From positions 1-64,000 of the forward strand of contig JBBAQX010000004.1 of assembly GCA_040400085.1 (NCBI GenBank): a DNA stretch of 64,000 nucleotides, written 5' to 3'. The notes below the pieces were generated by a model. The model ran no database searches. It was not told the DNA's origin and worked only from the letters and a program-made list of their open reading frames with translations. Source of the stretch: HNR sp040400085. GTDB taxonomy: Bacteria; Actinomycetota; Actinomycetes; Actinomycetales; Microbacteriaceae. Positions 16,534 through 24,324 of this stretch are shown one piece after another. How positions within the stretch are numbered: the first letter of the stretch is position 1; each line of letters starts with the position of its first letter. Both the position numbers and the translations under genes were made by a program.

Positions 16534-16842
16534 ATGACCAAAGCCAACCTGATCAGCATCCTGAAAAGTCTCCTGGGGACCCAGCACGTCCCCTCAGCCG
16601 AAGAGGTTGCAGAGTCTTTCTGCACCTCAAAAGCGGCGACTCTGGACTTCAAGCTAAAATTCGAGAGTCACTCCACCGTTGTCCAAGCCACGGTGGTTCT
16701 GGACGCAGATCGTACCATCGCGGTAAGCGTTCAGACACAGGGAGGCTTCTACCCTGCCCCCATTGCTTCCCGGGTCTGCTTGTCGCAAGCAGCTATCACC
16801 GTGGGGCTTTTGGAACTTAACGGTAAGGTCTTGGAAGATTGA
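16534..16842 (+). CDS. Hypothetical protein
   Basis: A protein of 102 residues: a helical N-terminus, then alternating beta strands (LDFKLKFESHSTVVQATVVLD) and a last helix. No family recognised. GGGGG directly precedes the ATG. Its last 94 bases overlap the convergent methyltransferase gene, so one of the two C-termini may be shorter in a relative. Confidence 0.55.
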   Translation: MTKANLISILKSLLGTQHVPSAEEVAESFCTSKAATLDFKLKFESHSTVVQATVVLDADRTIAVSVQTQGGFYPAPIASRVCLSQAAITVGLLELNGKVLED

Positions 16843-17492
16843 GCCTGGTTTCCCCAAGCTTCCCAGCCTGGACGTGGCGGACCTCGCCTGAACATCTCAA
16901 GCTTACGTGCTGTGGGGTAGAGGGTGTCTATGCGAGACAGGACCTCTTCGGGCTTGGCGCTATGCCGGTTTCCTGGCCGAGGGGCCAAGACAACCTCGTC
17001 CAGGTCATCCAAGATAACCTGCCCGACAGACTCATCAGATACAGGCAAAGGCCGACCACTCGGGACGTTGGTAGCTGCAAGGACAAGCTCCGTCGTTCCT
17101 TTGGTGATGGTGGGCCGGACACCCTGACCCTGTATGACCTTGCCCCCTTGGGTGGTCTTGACCCAATTGAAAGCAATCCCGACATACCGGAGACCCCAAG
17201 CCTTCAAGACATTGAAGCCGTGTTCAAGCTTCGGGCTAGTTACCCACAGGAAGACTACGGCCCTGTCTGCCAGGATGTTGGGGACCCCCAGGTTGGCGAT
17301 CTGCTTCCAATGCAGGAGGTCATAGTGCTTGCCCGCTGCCTGGGGCTTATCCCCTACTCCCTCGTAAAACCAGGGGGGGTCCAATACTACCACGTCAAAG
17401 AAGCTTGCCGGGAGAGGGGGCGTGTCTGGTGGTAGGGCCCCGAGGTGCCTGAGGATGTTGGTTTTGTGCTGTTCGAGGGGTGAGGGTTCCAT
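16749..17492 (-). CDS. MT-A70 family adenine-specific methyltransferase
   Basis: A protein of 247 residues. It has the catalytic DPPW at 38-41 (VVVLDPPWFYE), a cofactor-binding segment FLWVTSPKLEHGFNVLKAWG and the closing GWEAWGN typical of MT-A70 enzymes, which transfer a methyl group from S-adenosylmethionine to adenine N6 in DNA or RNA. Residues after WGN are probably extra and lie antisense to the convergent plus-strand gene. It is alone on the minus strand inside the accessory island. It could mask phage DNA from host restriction. No partner endonuclease is visible, so restriction-modification is unlikely. Confidence 0.85.
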   Translation of the reverse strand: MEPSPLEQHKTNILRHLGALPPDTPPLPASFFDVVVLDPPWFYEGVGDKPQAAGKHYDLLHWKQIANLGVPNILADRAVVFLWVTSPKLEHGFNVLKAWGLRYVGIAFNWVKTTQGGKVIQGQGVRPTITKGTTELVLAATNVPSGRPLPVSDESVGQVILDDLDEVVLAPRPGNRHSAKPEEVLSRIDTLYPTARKLEMFRRGPPRPGWEAWGNQAQSSKTLPLSSKSPTVIAACDKQTREAMGAG

Positions 17493-17619
17493 GCGACCTG
17501 GGTAAGGTCTACCACGGGGAGAGGACAGGGAAAAGCTTCTAATCCGGTGTACCCTCCCCCTAGATGCCGCACAAGAAACCCCTAAAGGTCAGGTGTCTAC
17601 CCCGTAGGTACAGGGCATC

Positions 17620-17889
17620 ATGAACCGCGAACCCCTGGACCTGGGCACCCCCGAAGTCACCGACCGTATGGCCTACGGTGGAACCCGTTACAGCTTTCTC
17701 CACGGGGTCATGATCGACCACGTCGAGAAGGAGGGTCTCTTCTACGTGTCTCAGGGCCAGTGCCGAAGGGATGGGGCCTCTACCCTCTTCGGTAAGGTGA
17801 CCACCATGGAGGAGGCCATGACCTTGGCCAAGACCCACGCCCTGACCTATTCCGAGTGCCTCGCCCTCCGGTCGGCAGAATTAGTCTAA
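17620..17889 (+). CDS. Hypothetical protein
   Basis: A protein of 89 residues: a beta-rich centre (GTRYSFLHGVMIDHVEKEGLF) and a helical end (EEAMTLAKTHALTYSECLALR). Function unknown. The 127-base gap upstream, shared with the divergent methyltransferase start, should contain promoters for both directions, but I could not assign convincing boxes. Confidence 0.6.
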   Translation: MNREPLDLGTPEVTDRMAYGGTRYSFLHGVMIDHVEKEGLFYVSQGQCRRDGASTLFGKVTTMEEAMTLAKTHALTYSECLALRSAELV

Positions 17890-17919
17890 ACCCGAAACCG
17901 CCACCACGTAGAGATAGCC

Positions 17920-18186
17920 ATGTCCACCTCCCTCGCCTCCCTGGTTCCCACCTGCTCTACCCTCAACACCCGTCGCATGGGTGGCCTCCGCCCTGGCTCC
18001 TGGGGTGAGGTGCAAGATGCCGACCGCACCTGCACCGGGAGCGGCTGGTTTGTGGGCTGTGGTCGGGTGAAGGTCTCCTGCGCTATGAGCGCCAAGGACT
18101 GCATCCCTGGCCACAACGCCGCGTGGATCTCCCCCCTCTACCCCATGGGCGGCTGCTTCCGGTCCTCCGAAGAGTTGGCCGCCTGA
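17920..18186 (+). CDS. Cys-rich hypothetical protein
   Basis: A protein of 88 residues with seven cysteines spread over its length (PTCSTLN, RTCTGSGWFVGCG, VSCAMSAKDC, GGCF). That suggests metal binding or, if exported, disulfides, although no signal peptide is visible. ACGTAGAGA lies 5 bases before the ATG. It ends 3 bases from the convergent virion gene at 18190 and closes the plus-strand island. Confidence 0.6.
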   Translation: MSTSLASLVPTCSTLNTRRMGGLRPGSWGEVQDADRTCTGSGWFVGCGRVKVSCAMSAKDCIPGHNAAWISPLYPMGGCFRSSEELAA

Positions 18187-18189
18187 GAG

Positions 18190-19035
18190 TCACCAGCCCT
18201 TTGGGCAACCACAGGGGGACCCACAGCACGCGGGGCAATAGGCCGCCGCGTTGAAGGTCTTAAAGGGGAAGATGACCTTGGAGGGGGGAGAGTCCGCTGT
18301 CTCCTGGTAGGACCATTCCACGAACCAATCCCCAGGGCAACCCCCCTGACAAGCCGACCCTGTAGCGTAATACTCGCCAGGGGCAGCGTTGACAGGGACT
18401 CTACCCGGGCACCCCACCATGGTAGGACCACACCCTGAAGCGGTGTTCTGGTACAGGGTATAGGTGACCTTGAAGGGGCTTGTGGGGTTGCCTTGTCCAT
18501 CCTTGAAGTAGATGGGCAAGTCCCCCCGGGAGAAGGTGTGGCAGCAGACAAAAACCCCGGGGGAGTAGACCGGGGGATGGCCACCAGGGTAGGGGTTAGA
18601 GCAAGAGCAGGAACAACTCATGGCCCCTATGTCTACAGCTAAGGGAGTAAACGACGCCTTCAGGCCAAGTGCAGAAGCGCCCCCTGAGGCCCCCTGGGCA
18701 ACCACATCGTAAGCGAGGATGGTGGTTTGCCCAGAAGTGGCGTAGGTCCAGATCAGGCGCCAAGCCCCAGGGAGGTTGGGGAAGAACCGGACCCCGTAGA
18801 AGCCGGGGTCTAGTTCCTGCCAGTAAACGGACCCTGCGGAAACCAGGGGGTCCGTAACCCCGGACCCCGAGATGACTGGCCAGGGAACCAGGGTGTTGTT
18901 GACGTAGAGGCTGAGGGCTACGCCAGCAGGACCGATACCCAAGGGACGGCTAAAGCCATCCGGAAGGAAGAGGTCTACCTGATCCTTGACCAGGGCCCCT
19001 GCCATCACACTACGAGCGGAAAGGTAGTACGGCAC
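18190..19035 (-). CDS. Cys-rich virion protein with two Ig-like halves
   Basis: A protein of 281 residues. Residues about 10-125 and 165-265 each read like a beta-sandwich (DLFLPDGFSRPLGIG; DLPIYFKDGQGNPTSPFKV), ending in similar strands before a hinge. Between and after them lie dense cysteine clusters: CSCSCS in the hinge and CPACCGSPCGCP at the end. Start is the GTG at 19035 with GGAG 6 bases upstream, overlapping the end of the preceding gene. The clusters could bind metals or cross-link a surface protein. A surface or fibre-associated role is inference. Confidence 0.6.
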   Translation of the reverse strand: MPYYLSARSVMAGALVKDQVDLFLPDGFSRPLGIGPAGVALSLYVNNTLVPWPVISGSGVTDPLVSAGSVYWQELDPGFYGVRFFPNLPGAWRLIWTYATSGQTTILAYDVVAQGASGGASALGLKASFTPLAVDIGAMSCSCSCSNPYPGGHPPVYSPGVFVCCHTFSRGDLPIYFKDGQGNPTSPFKVTYTLYQNTASGCGPTMVGCPGRVPVNAAPGEYYATGSACQGGCPGDWFVEWSYQETADSPPSKVIFPFKTFNAAAYCPACCGSPCGCPKGW

Positions 19036-19038
19036 CTT

Positions 19039-19269
19039 TCACTCCATGTGGCAGATCGTCTTGAAGTTCTTGATCTCGTTGGTGAAGGGTAGACCAGGCA
19101 CTTTACCCTCCCCGCTGAACCAAGACTTCTTGAGTCCTTCGATATCGACCACGCCGACATCGAAAACGAAGAATAGGCGCTTGCCTACTCTCTCCGAACC
19201 CTTGTAGGGAGCCCCCGCTACTTTGAGGTAGGCCGCAAAGTAGAGGTCTGGTGTCTTGTAGGAGTCCAT
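19039..19269 (-). CDS. DUF5659-like small protein
   Basis: A protein of 76 residues in the order YKTPDLYFAAYLKVAG, a beta hairpin (KRLFFVFDVG), then a helix and PGLPFTNEIKNFKTICH. This layout (DLYLAA start, FVF core, P-L/F-x-N-x-I-K end) matches my recollection of DUF5659, a small domain found in phages and bacteria with no known function. It lies 5 bases after the next upstream gene and overlaps the start of the Cys-rich virion gene region. Confidence 0.6.
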   Translation of the reverse strand: MDSYKTPDLYFAAYLKVAGAPYKGSERVGKRLFFVFDVGVVDIEGLKKSWFSGEGKVPGLPFTNEIKNFKTICHME

Positions 19270-19274
19270 TTTAT

Positions 19275-20420
19275 TTACATCTTGGGGTGGGATAAGACCA
19301 GGGCCACCGTGGCACTGACCAAGGAACCGACCTGTACGAAAACCGTGGTAGAGGTCACGGCGGCTCCCGGGATCAGGGAAGCCGGGATCACGATGGAGGT
19401 CTCCGAGAGGGTTCCGCCAGCAAGCTCGATGTTCCGGCGGTACAGCCTCTTGGTAATCGAACCCCCAAACTTGATGATGATGGGGGTGTTGACGTACCAG
19501 AGACCACCCCCGACAATCGTTACGGCGCCAGGAGCCGGGGCTCCCAGGGTTGCGGAAACGATGGTGGGGAGAACGTACGTGAACAAGCCGGTCCCTGCAT
19601 CCGGGACAACGCCAATTGCAGCCCCGGGGGTGAAAGCGGGTACCCTCCGAGGGTCGGGGTTGAAGGCAGGGTCCCGGAACTTCGAGATGTTGCCCACAAG
19701 GAAGCTCTCCCGCACCACCCGGGTCTCAACCAGCCGGGGGGCAAGGAAGTCTTGAAGGGCGACAATTTGGGTGCCAGTGGCTCCACCCAAACCAGCTACC
19801 CCGGTAATGGTAGCCGCAGAAACGTTGACAGGGCCCCCCACCGGAACCGTAGCCGCAATCAGCGTGGTAGCCGATGCTGCAAGGCCCTGGGCATTCAAGT
19901 ATGTCTGAATGGTAGGAGCCGAAGGCCGGGAGAGATACCGCGTCTGCCCCTTGGGATCGGTTGCGGGATCAATCTGAGATGTAGGCTCCAGGTCCGCGAT
20001 AAAGATCGCCTGGGGCAGGTCTGCACGAATTACGCCTAGACGCATTGGTAGTCTCCGTAACTTGGGTTCAGGTATAGGGAGGCTAACGAATTCGCGATGC
20101 AGAAGCCGTAGGATATGGCCATAGGCATCGTAGAAGCGACCCAGCGCAACCAAGAACTCTCCTTGGTTGGAATGCCGGGACAACTCAGCCTTCCGAGAGG
20201 ACAAAACAAGATAGGTGTAGAGGGTATGGTACTTGGTGCCTTGTGGCAGCAAGCGCAGGGAGGGCATCGCTGCTTGAACCCTGCTTTTCCTTGCAAGCAT
20301 CGCCTCAACCTGACGATAGACCTCTTGCAAAGGAAGCAAAGAAGCCGGGGTCCAAACATGGCTGGTAGGTCGGAAGTCTCCGTCCTCTAGCAACGCCAGG
20401 ACCCCAGCCTCCAAGGTCAT
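19275..20420 (-). CDS. Virion protein, apparent in-frame fusion with C-terminal TIG-like domain
   Basis: A protein of 381 residues that looks composite. Residues 1-125 are helical (LQEVYRQVEAMLARKSR). From Met126 (ATG at 20045, GGAG 7 bases upstream) the sequence parallels the separate neighbouring protein at 20417-21010: a short N-domain, a DPxTD...YL segment, then a beta domain of IPT/TIG type (SATLGAPAPGAVTIVGGGLW) ending in LIPGAAVTSTT. The 20417 gene therefore suggests a second start at 20045 giving a 256-residue product. TIG-like domains are common in surface and baseplate proteins. Overlap with the upstream gene is ATGA type. Confidence 0.65.
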   Translation of the reverse strand: MTLEAGVLALLEDGDFRPTSHVWTPASLLPLQEVYRQVEAMLARKSRVQAAMPSLRLLPQGTKYHTLYTYLVLSSRKAELSRHSNQGEFLVALGRFYDAYGHILRLLHREFVSLPIPEPKLRRLPMRLGVIRADLPQAIFIADLEPTSQIDPATDPKGQTRYLSRPSAPTIQTYLNAQGLAASATTLIAATVPVGGPVNVSAATITGVAGLGGATGTQIVALQDFLAPRLVETRVVRESFLVGNISKFRDPAFNPDPRRVPAFTPGAAIGVVPDAGTGLFTYVLPTIVSATLGAPAPGAVTIVGGGLWYVNTPIIIKFGGSITKRLYRRNIELAGGTLSETSIVIPASLIPGAAVTSTTVFVQVGSLVSATVALVLSHPKM

Positions 20421-21010
20421 AAGACGACGGCGAGGGCAGGGGTGGTTGTCTGAAGGTCAGCCCGGACTTGGGCAAACGACGTAGCTGCAACCACACCAGG
20501 GACCAAGGCCAGGGGAATGTCAATGGACGTGTTCGTCACGGTGCCACCCCCCAAGATGATCTGGGAAGCCGTCAGCGTGGTTGCCCCGGTGCCTGTGATG
20601 ATCGCAGAGGTGACATTCGGAGCGACGCTCAGAAAGCCGGTCCCTACAAGGACCAGGCTTGCTCCCAGGGTGGCCGAAGCCAGCGTAGGGGCTGCGAGGT
20701 CAGCCGGTACGAAACTCAAAGTGCTGACAAGGCCAGCGGCCATCAGCCCTTTGATCTTGCCCTTGTTTGCAGACAAAAGAACCCGGGAGGTCTCTTCTAG
20801 ATCGATGTACCCTGCTGTCGTAGGGTCAAGGGGATTGACCCTCTTGACGTAGCAAGGCTGCTTGGGAGCGTTGGCATAGCCGTCCCGCTCGTAAGCCTTG
20901 GGGTCCCCCACGCCACCAAGGCGACGGGCGGTCTTGTTGGGCAAGCCGTCATCGATATCGTCGATGAGGATAGCGCCCGAAACACTTTGAGTGTGGATAA
21001 CCCTTATCAT
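20417..21010 (-). CDS. Virion protein with TIG-like domain
   Basis: A protein of 197 residues, paralogous to the C-terminal 256 residues of its downstream neighbour. Shared features are the opening VI..x..x..GAI-LIDD / FIADL, the central DPTT...YIDLEETSR, and the C-terminal beta domain LASATLGASLVLVGTGFLS...SIDIPLALVPG. The beta domain resembles IPT/TIG Ig-like folds. A tandem duplication in the late operon is the simplest origin. GGAGAGA lies 3 bases before the ATG. Confidence 0.65.
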   Translation of the reverse strand: MIRVIHTQSVSGAILIDDIDDGLPNKTARRLGGVGDPKAYERDGYANAPKQPCYVKRVNPLDPTTAGYIDLEETSRVLLSANKGKIKGLMAAGLVSTLSFVPADLAAPTLASATLGASLVLVGTGFLSVAPNVTSAIITGTGATTLTASQIILGGGTVTNTSIDIPLALVPGVVAATSFAQVRADLQTTTPALAVVL

Positions 21011-21066
21011 GGTCTCTCCTGGTTTACCTGTAAGAGGTAAGGAATAAGCAAAAGGTTAGCGGTAAA

Positions 21067-21708
21067 TCAGAGCCCGTAGGGAGGGTGTATGGCCATCTCC
21101 AAACGAGAAGCCCCACCAGCACCACGAACGAAAACAAGCCCTGTGGTACCGAAACCAAAGGACCGAACCTCATTTACTGCCAGGGTCACTTCCGGGCCCG
21201 AGGCAGAAAAAGCTAGGGCAAGAGGGTTAGCCCCTGTGTTTTTGACCACCATCCCCGTCCCGGTATACGGGAGGTGTAGCTCCAGGGAGTTAGCCAGCGC
21301 CGCCCCCGCAGGGACATCCCCCAGGACGACTAGCTCTTGGCGGTAACCTGCCTCATAGGGCATCGACAAGTGCCCCGGCCCCGGAGTCCCTGCTACCCCA
21401 CCAATCACCGGGACTAGCCGGAACCAAATAGGAGAGGCATCGGCCAGAGAGTAGGTGACAGGGTCAAAAGTGACCCTGATCTGGTTGGGGTTGTTGAGAG
21501 TGACCAGGCTTGCTCTGGCGGTTGGAGTCAACCCGGGGTCTACGTACCCTGACCGGGTGACCTCTACCAACGTGGTGTAGGCACTGTCAAAGTTGCTAGC
21601 AGCTTGGACACGGTAGGTGTCCGCCCCCACTTGCGGATACGGCAGAGGGTTGAACAGCATGTCTACAAGGCGGGTCCTCCGCCGATATACCGTTATTTCT
21701 CGTGCCAT
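21067..21708 (-). CDS. Virion structural protein, beta-rich
   Basis: A protein of 213 residues, almost wholly beta by composition. The first half resembles a fibronectin/Ig-like sandwich (DTYRVQAASNFDSAYTTLVEV). The second half is a Gly/Thr-rich sandwich (LHLPYTGTGMVVKNTGANPLALAFS). Likely a baseplate or decoration component. I cannot name a family. A 56-base gap with a small hairpin separates it from the next gene. Confidence 0.6.
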   Translation of the reverse strand: MAREITVYRRRTRLVDMLFNPLPYPQVGADTYRVQAASNFDSAYTTLVEVTRSGYVDPGLTPTARASLVTLNNPNQIRVTFDPVTYSLADASPIWFRLVPVIGGVAGTPGPGHLSMPYEAGYRQELVVLGDVPAGAALANSLELHLPYTGTGMVVKNTGANPLALAFSASGPEVTLAVNEVRSFGFGTTGLVFVRGAGGASRLEMAIHPPYGL

Positions 21709-21717
21709 GATTCTCTC

Positions 21718-22128
21718 TTACTCCTTGCTAACAAGGGGATCGTAGGTGGCCGCCGCCGCTTCCCCCTTGGTACTCCGAACGTGATCCTGGATATCCTTCC
21801 AAGAATGGCCCTCCTCGCCTTGATAGTTGGGGACCAACTGGTTGACCCGGACATGGTCTTTTTCTCGCTGGGCCATGACCTGAGAACGACCTTGGCGGTA
21901 GGCGTTCTCACGGATACTCTTGCTGGTCCACCCCCCAGACTCACCCTCCCGAAGGGTGAAGCCCACCAGCGCCGTGGCAGGGTCAAAACCTACCCGTAGA
22001 CTTCTCTCGCCACAATTACCGCAGGGGGTAGGTATCTCCTGACCCCCCTTGTGAGCATCGTAGGCAGCGAAAGACAGCCGGATGGTTGTCTGGTAACCAC
22101 AAGAACACGCTACGGCGTAACTCGGCAT
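21718..22128 (-). CDS. Zinc-ribbon protein
   Basis: A protein of 136 residues. The N-terminus has MPSYAVACSCGY and, after a 24-residue loop, PCGNCG, a CxC...CxxC zinc ribbon related to the FmdB-type ribbon protein at 5933-6385. The remainder is polar and helical (KSIRENAYRQGRSQVMAQREK) as in that protein. The two may be distant paralogues placed at both ends of the tail cluster. Role unknown. Confidence 0.65.
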   Translation of the reverse strand: MPSYAVACSCGYQTTIRLSFAAYDAHKGGQEIPTPCGNCGERSLRVGFDPATALVGFTLREGESGGWTSKSIRENAYRQGRSQVMAQREKDHVRVNQLVPNYQGEEGHSWKDIQDHVRSTKGEAAAATYDPLVSKE

Positions 22129-22134
22129 AGGCTC

Positions 22135-22554
22135 TCAGCCTAGCCTACGTAGGTACCTGGAGACAACCCTTTGGGCGGCGTTCTTCTCGTTAGGCTTGTT
22201 GTCTCGATAGGGGTACTTGGTCTTGGGGTTGGCAGAATCCGAAGGACCAAGCCCATACGACCCGGGCTCGTTGTGCTTGTCAGCGTTGTCCTCGTTCACG
22301 TCAACCCGACCCCGATCTTTAAGAAGGGAATCGGCATCCTCAACACGCCAAGGGCTTTCATCCTTGACGTTGGGCTCCCTGTGATTGTCCGGGGGCTGAG
22401 CAAACGTCTTGGAACCAGGGATACCTGAATCCAAGGGCAAGCCCCTGTTTGAGGGACCCCCTTCGGGAAGGCGAGACTCGGCGCTATGGGGTAGCGCCGG
22501 ATTCCCTGGCTTCTCCCCGTAAGGGGGTCTTGAGACAAGAGGTGAACCCGCCAT
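22135..22554 (-). CDS. Disordered virion-cluster protein
   Basis: A protein of 139 residues dominated by Pro, Asn, Asp and Gly, with no hydrophobic core until the last 15 residues, which form an amphipathic helix (AAQRVVSRYLRRLG). Such tails (V-x-x-RYL-R) recur in virion proteins of large phages and may be an anchoring or head-targeting tag. That is inference. Its stop is 6 bases before the zinc-ribbon gene. Confidence 0.55.
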   Translation of the reverse strand: MAGSPLVSRPPYGEKPGNPALPHSAESRLPEGGPSNRGLPLDSGIPGSKTFAQPPDNHREPNVKDESPWRVEDADSLLKDRGRVDVNEDNADKHNEPGSYGLGPSDSANPKTKYPYRDNKPNEKNAAQRVVSRYLRRLG

Positions 22555-22557
22555 GAA

Positions 22558-23115
22558 TCACTTGGAAGCCAGGAGCACCTCGGTCCAAGCCTCAAGGTCC
22601 TCCCGGTGTTCGCCCTGCTCTTGTTCCGTCCAGGGCTTCTTGACCCCGTTGACGGTCATGGAGACAGTGCCCTCGATGAACCCCGTGTAGAGGCGGACTT
22701 TGCCCTTGGCCCAGAGGTGGATTCGAGGTTGGCAGCGGGACCGGGGGAAGTCCCAGAGGAACGCCTCCACCTGAGCAGGCTTGGAGTATTCGTCCAGGCT
22801 GGCGTACTGGACATAGTCCCTGCTATCCAGGTACATCTCCATGGCGAGGTGAGAGTAGGTGCTCTTCTTGGGGTTGTTCCACCGCAAGGTCTTGGGGTCC
22901 TCCGTCTGGGCGCAGAACCGGTAACCCTTCTTGGCGTCGAACTCGATCCAGTAGCGGATGCGGCAGCGAAGCTGACGACCGTAGGGGTAGTCGTCCACCA
23001 GGTAAGCCGTCTCCATGCTGTAGTGGTCGGGGAGCCACTTGCCACGGGCAACGCGGGTGGTGCCAGCAGACTTGGGGGTTCCGGGGGTCGTCTCAGCGGG
23101 GGTCGTGGTGTCCAT
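22558..23115 (-). CDS. Possible internally started product (185 residues)
   Basis: Alternative reading of the end of the preceding frame: ATG at 23115 with the strongest ribosome site in this region (AGGAGG). The product starts MDTTTPAETTPGTPKSAG, a disordered leader, followed by the compact beta-rich domain. A leader of this sort is a normal N-terminus, which supports independent translation. Confidence 0.45.
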   Translation of the reverse strand: MDTTTPAETTPGTPKSAGTTRVARGKWLPDHYSMETAYLVDDYPYGRQLRCRIRYWIEFDAKKGYRFCAQTEDPKTLRWNNPKKSTYSHLAMEMYLDSRDYVQYASLDEYSKPAQVEAFLWDFPRSRCQPRIHLWAKGKVRLYTGFIEGTVSMTVNGVKKPWTEQEQGEHREDLEAWTEVLLASK

Positions 23116-24321
23116 GGCCCTCCTGTACGTATACGAAGTCTGACTTTTAGAAGCTTGACGATTGTATGAGTACATCGGACTGACCCCTAAGCTGTGCTGG
23201 TCTTTCACCACATCACGATACTTCTCGTTCATATCCTTCCACGTAGCAGCATCTTCAGGGCTCATGTGCTGGGTAGGGTCGGCGGGCTTGCCTGACTCGA
23301 AACGAGCTTCCCGGTTGGCAGCTTCCTTGGCAGCGGCCTCAAAGAGGCTTTCGGCTTCCTTGCACTTGTCCAGGGCCTTCTTGTAGGTGTCCAGGGCTTT
23401 CTTGGGAAGCTTGTTGATAGCGGAAGCGCTACGGCCATGCTGCGAGAATAGCTGCCTCAAGGCGCTTGCCACATCCCAGATCGGGTCAGCTTCACCGGAA
23501 GCACTCTTGGCGTGGATATCCTTCACCACGTCTTTGTTCTTCTCCCACTGGTCCGCAATTTCCTTCAGTTGGCTATCGGTCAGGTCAGGGTTGGATTGCT
23601 TGAACCCATCCATGACCTCTTCCCTGGAGCCAGCCTGTTGAAGCACCTGGGCCATCTGCTTCTCTTCGGCCACCACGTAGGTCTCCGCCAAGACCTTGCG
23701 GCAAATGGCAGCTACCTCCCGGGGAGAAGGGGGGTTAGCCGAACCCATCCGGGCAGCTACCTTGCCGAGAATGTCAGCAACCACCGCCGGAGATTGAATC
23801 TCAGGCATCCCTGAGGGGGCTTCCTCTGCGGAAGCTTTCTTGGTCTGCCCCTTCTCCAAAGAAGAGATCAGAGCAACCAGGACACGGCCCACAGGGGCCA
23901 CACAATCGACACGGGCGACCACGCTAGAAGCATGGGCAAGGATATCACGGGTGTAGGCTAGTTCCATCGCAGACTTCTCCGAAGATCGGCGGGTAATATC
24001 CCGCATTCTTATGGCTTCCATGACCTGATCAAGCTCATCAGCCTTCTCAGGGCGTAGCTCCCCCTTCATGGACTCGTAATCCAAACGGGCCCCTGCCATA
24101 GCCGCTGCTGCCAAAGCCTTTTCAAGCTTCAGAAGAGTCGTGGGTAGGGCGTGAATCAAGTCACCAGCCACCTCGAACAAGTGGTCTTTCGCCTTGGAGT
24201 TGTTTACCAGGGTGGTGGCCTTGTCCACGTAGCGCTTGACTTCATCGCACCGTAGACGGGCATCACCTAGCTCCTCTAGGAGGTAAATGGTGAGGCGGCC
24301 TACCTGGGCGGGGGTGGTCAT
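22558..24321 (-). CDS. Helical virion protein joined in frame to a second domain
   Basis: A frame of 587 residues. Residues 1-400 are helical and charged with Lys/Ala-rich stretches, like internal head or core proteins. Residues 403-587 are a compact beta-rich domain (LRCRIRYWIEFDAKKGYRFC; IHLWAKGKVRLYTGFIEG). The junction contains AGGAGG 3 bases before the in-frame ATG at 23115, so a separate 185-residue protein (22558-23115) could be made from the same frame. No stop separates the parts. Whether the long product, the short product or both exist cannot be decided from sequence. Confidence 0.65.
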   Translation of the reverse strand: MTTPAQVGRLTIYLLEELGDARLRCDEVKRYVDKATTLVNNSKAKDHLFEVAGDLIHALPTTLLKLEKALAAAAMAGARLDYESMKGELRPEKADELDQVMEAIRMRDITRRSSEKSAMELAYTRDILAHASSVVARVDCVAPVGRVLVALISSLEKGQTKKASAEEAPSGMPEIQSPAVVADILGKVAARMGSANPPSPREVAAICRKVLAETYVVAEEKQMAQVLQQAGSREEVMDGFKQSNPDLTDSQLKEIADQWEKNKDVVKDIHAKSASGEADPIWDVASALRQLFSQHGRSASAINKLPKKALDTYKKALDKCKEAESLFEAAAKEAANREARFESGKPADPTQHMSPEDAATWKDMNEKYRDVVKDQHSLGVSPMYSYNRQASKSQTSYTYRRAMDTTTPAETTPGTPKSAGTTRVARGKWLPDHYSMETAYLVDDYPYGRQLRCRIRYWIEFDAKKGYRFCAQTEDPKTLRWNNPKKSTYSHLAMEMYLDSRDYVQYASLDEYSKPAQVEAFLWDFPRSRCQPRIHLWAKGKVRLYTGFIEGTVSMTVNGVKKPWTEQEQGEHREDLEAWTEVLLASK

Positions 24322-24324
24322 ACC

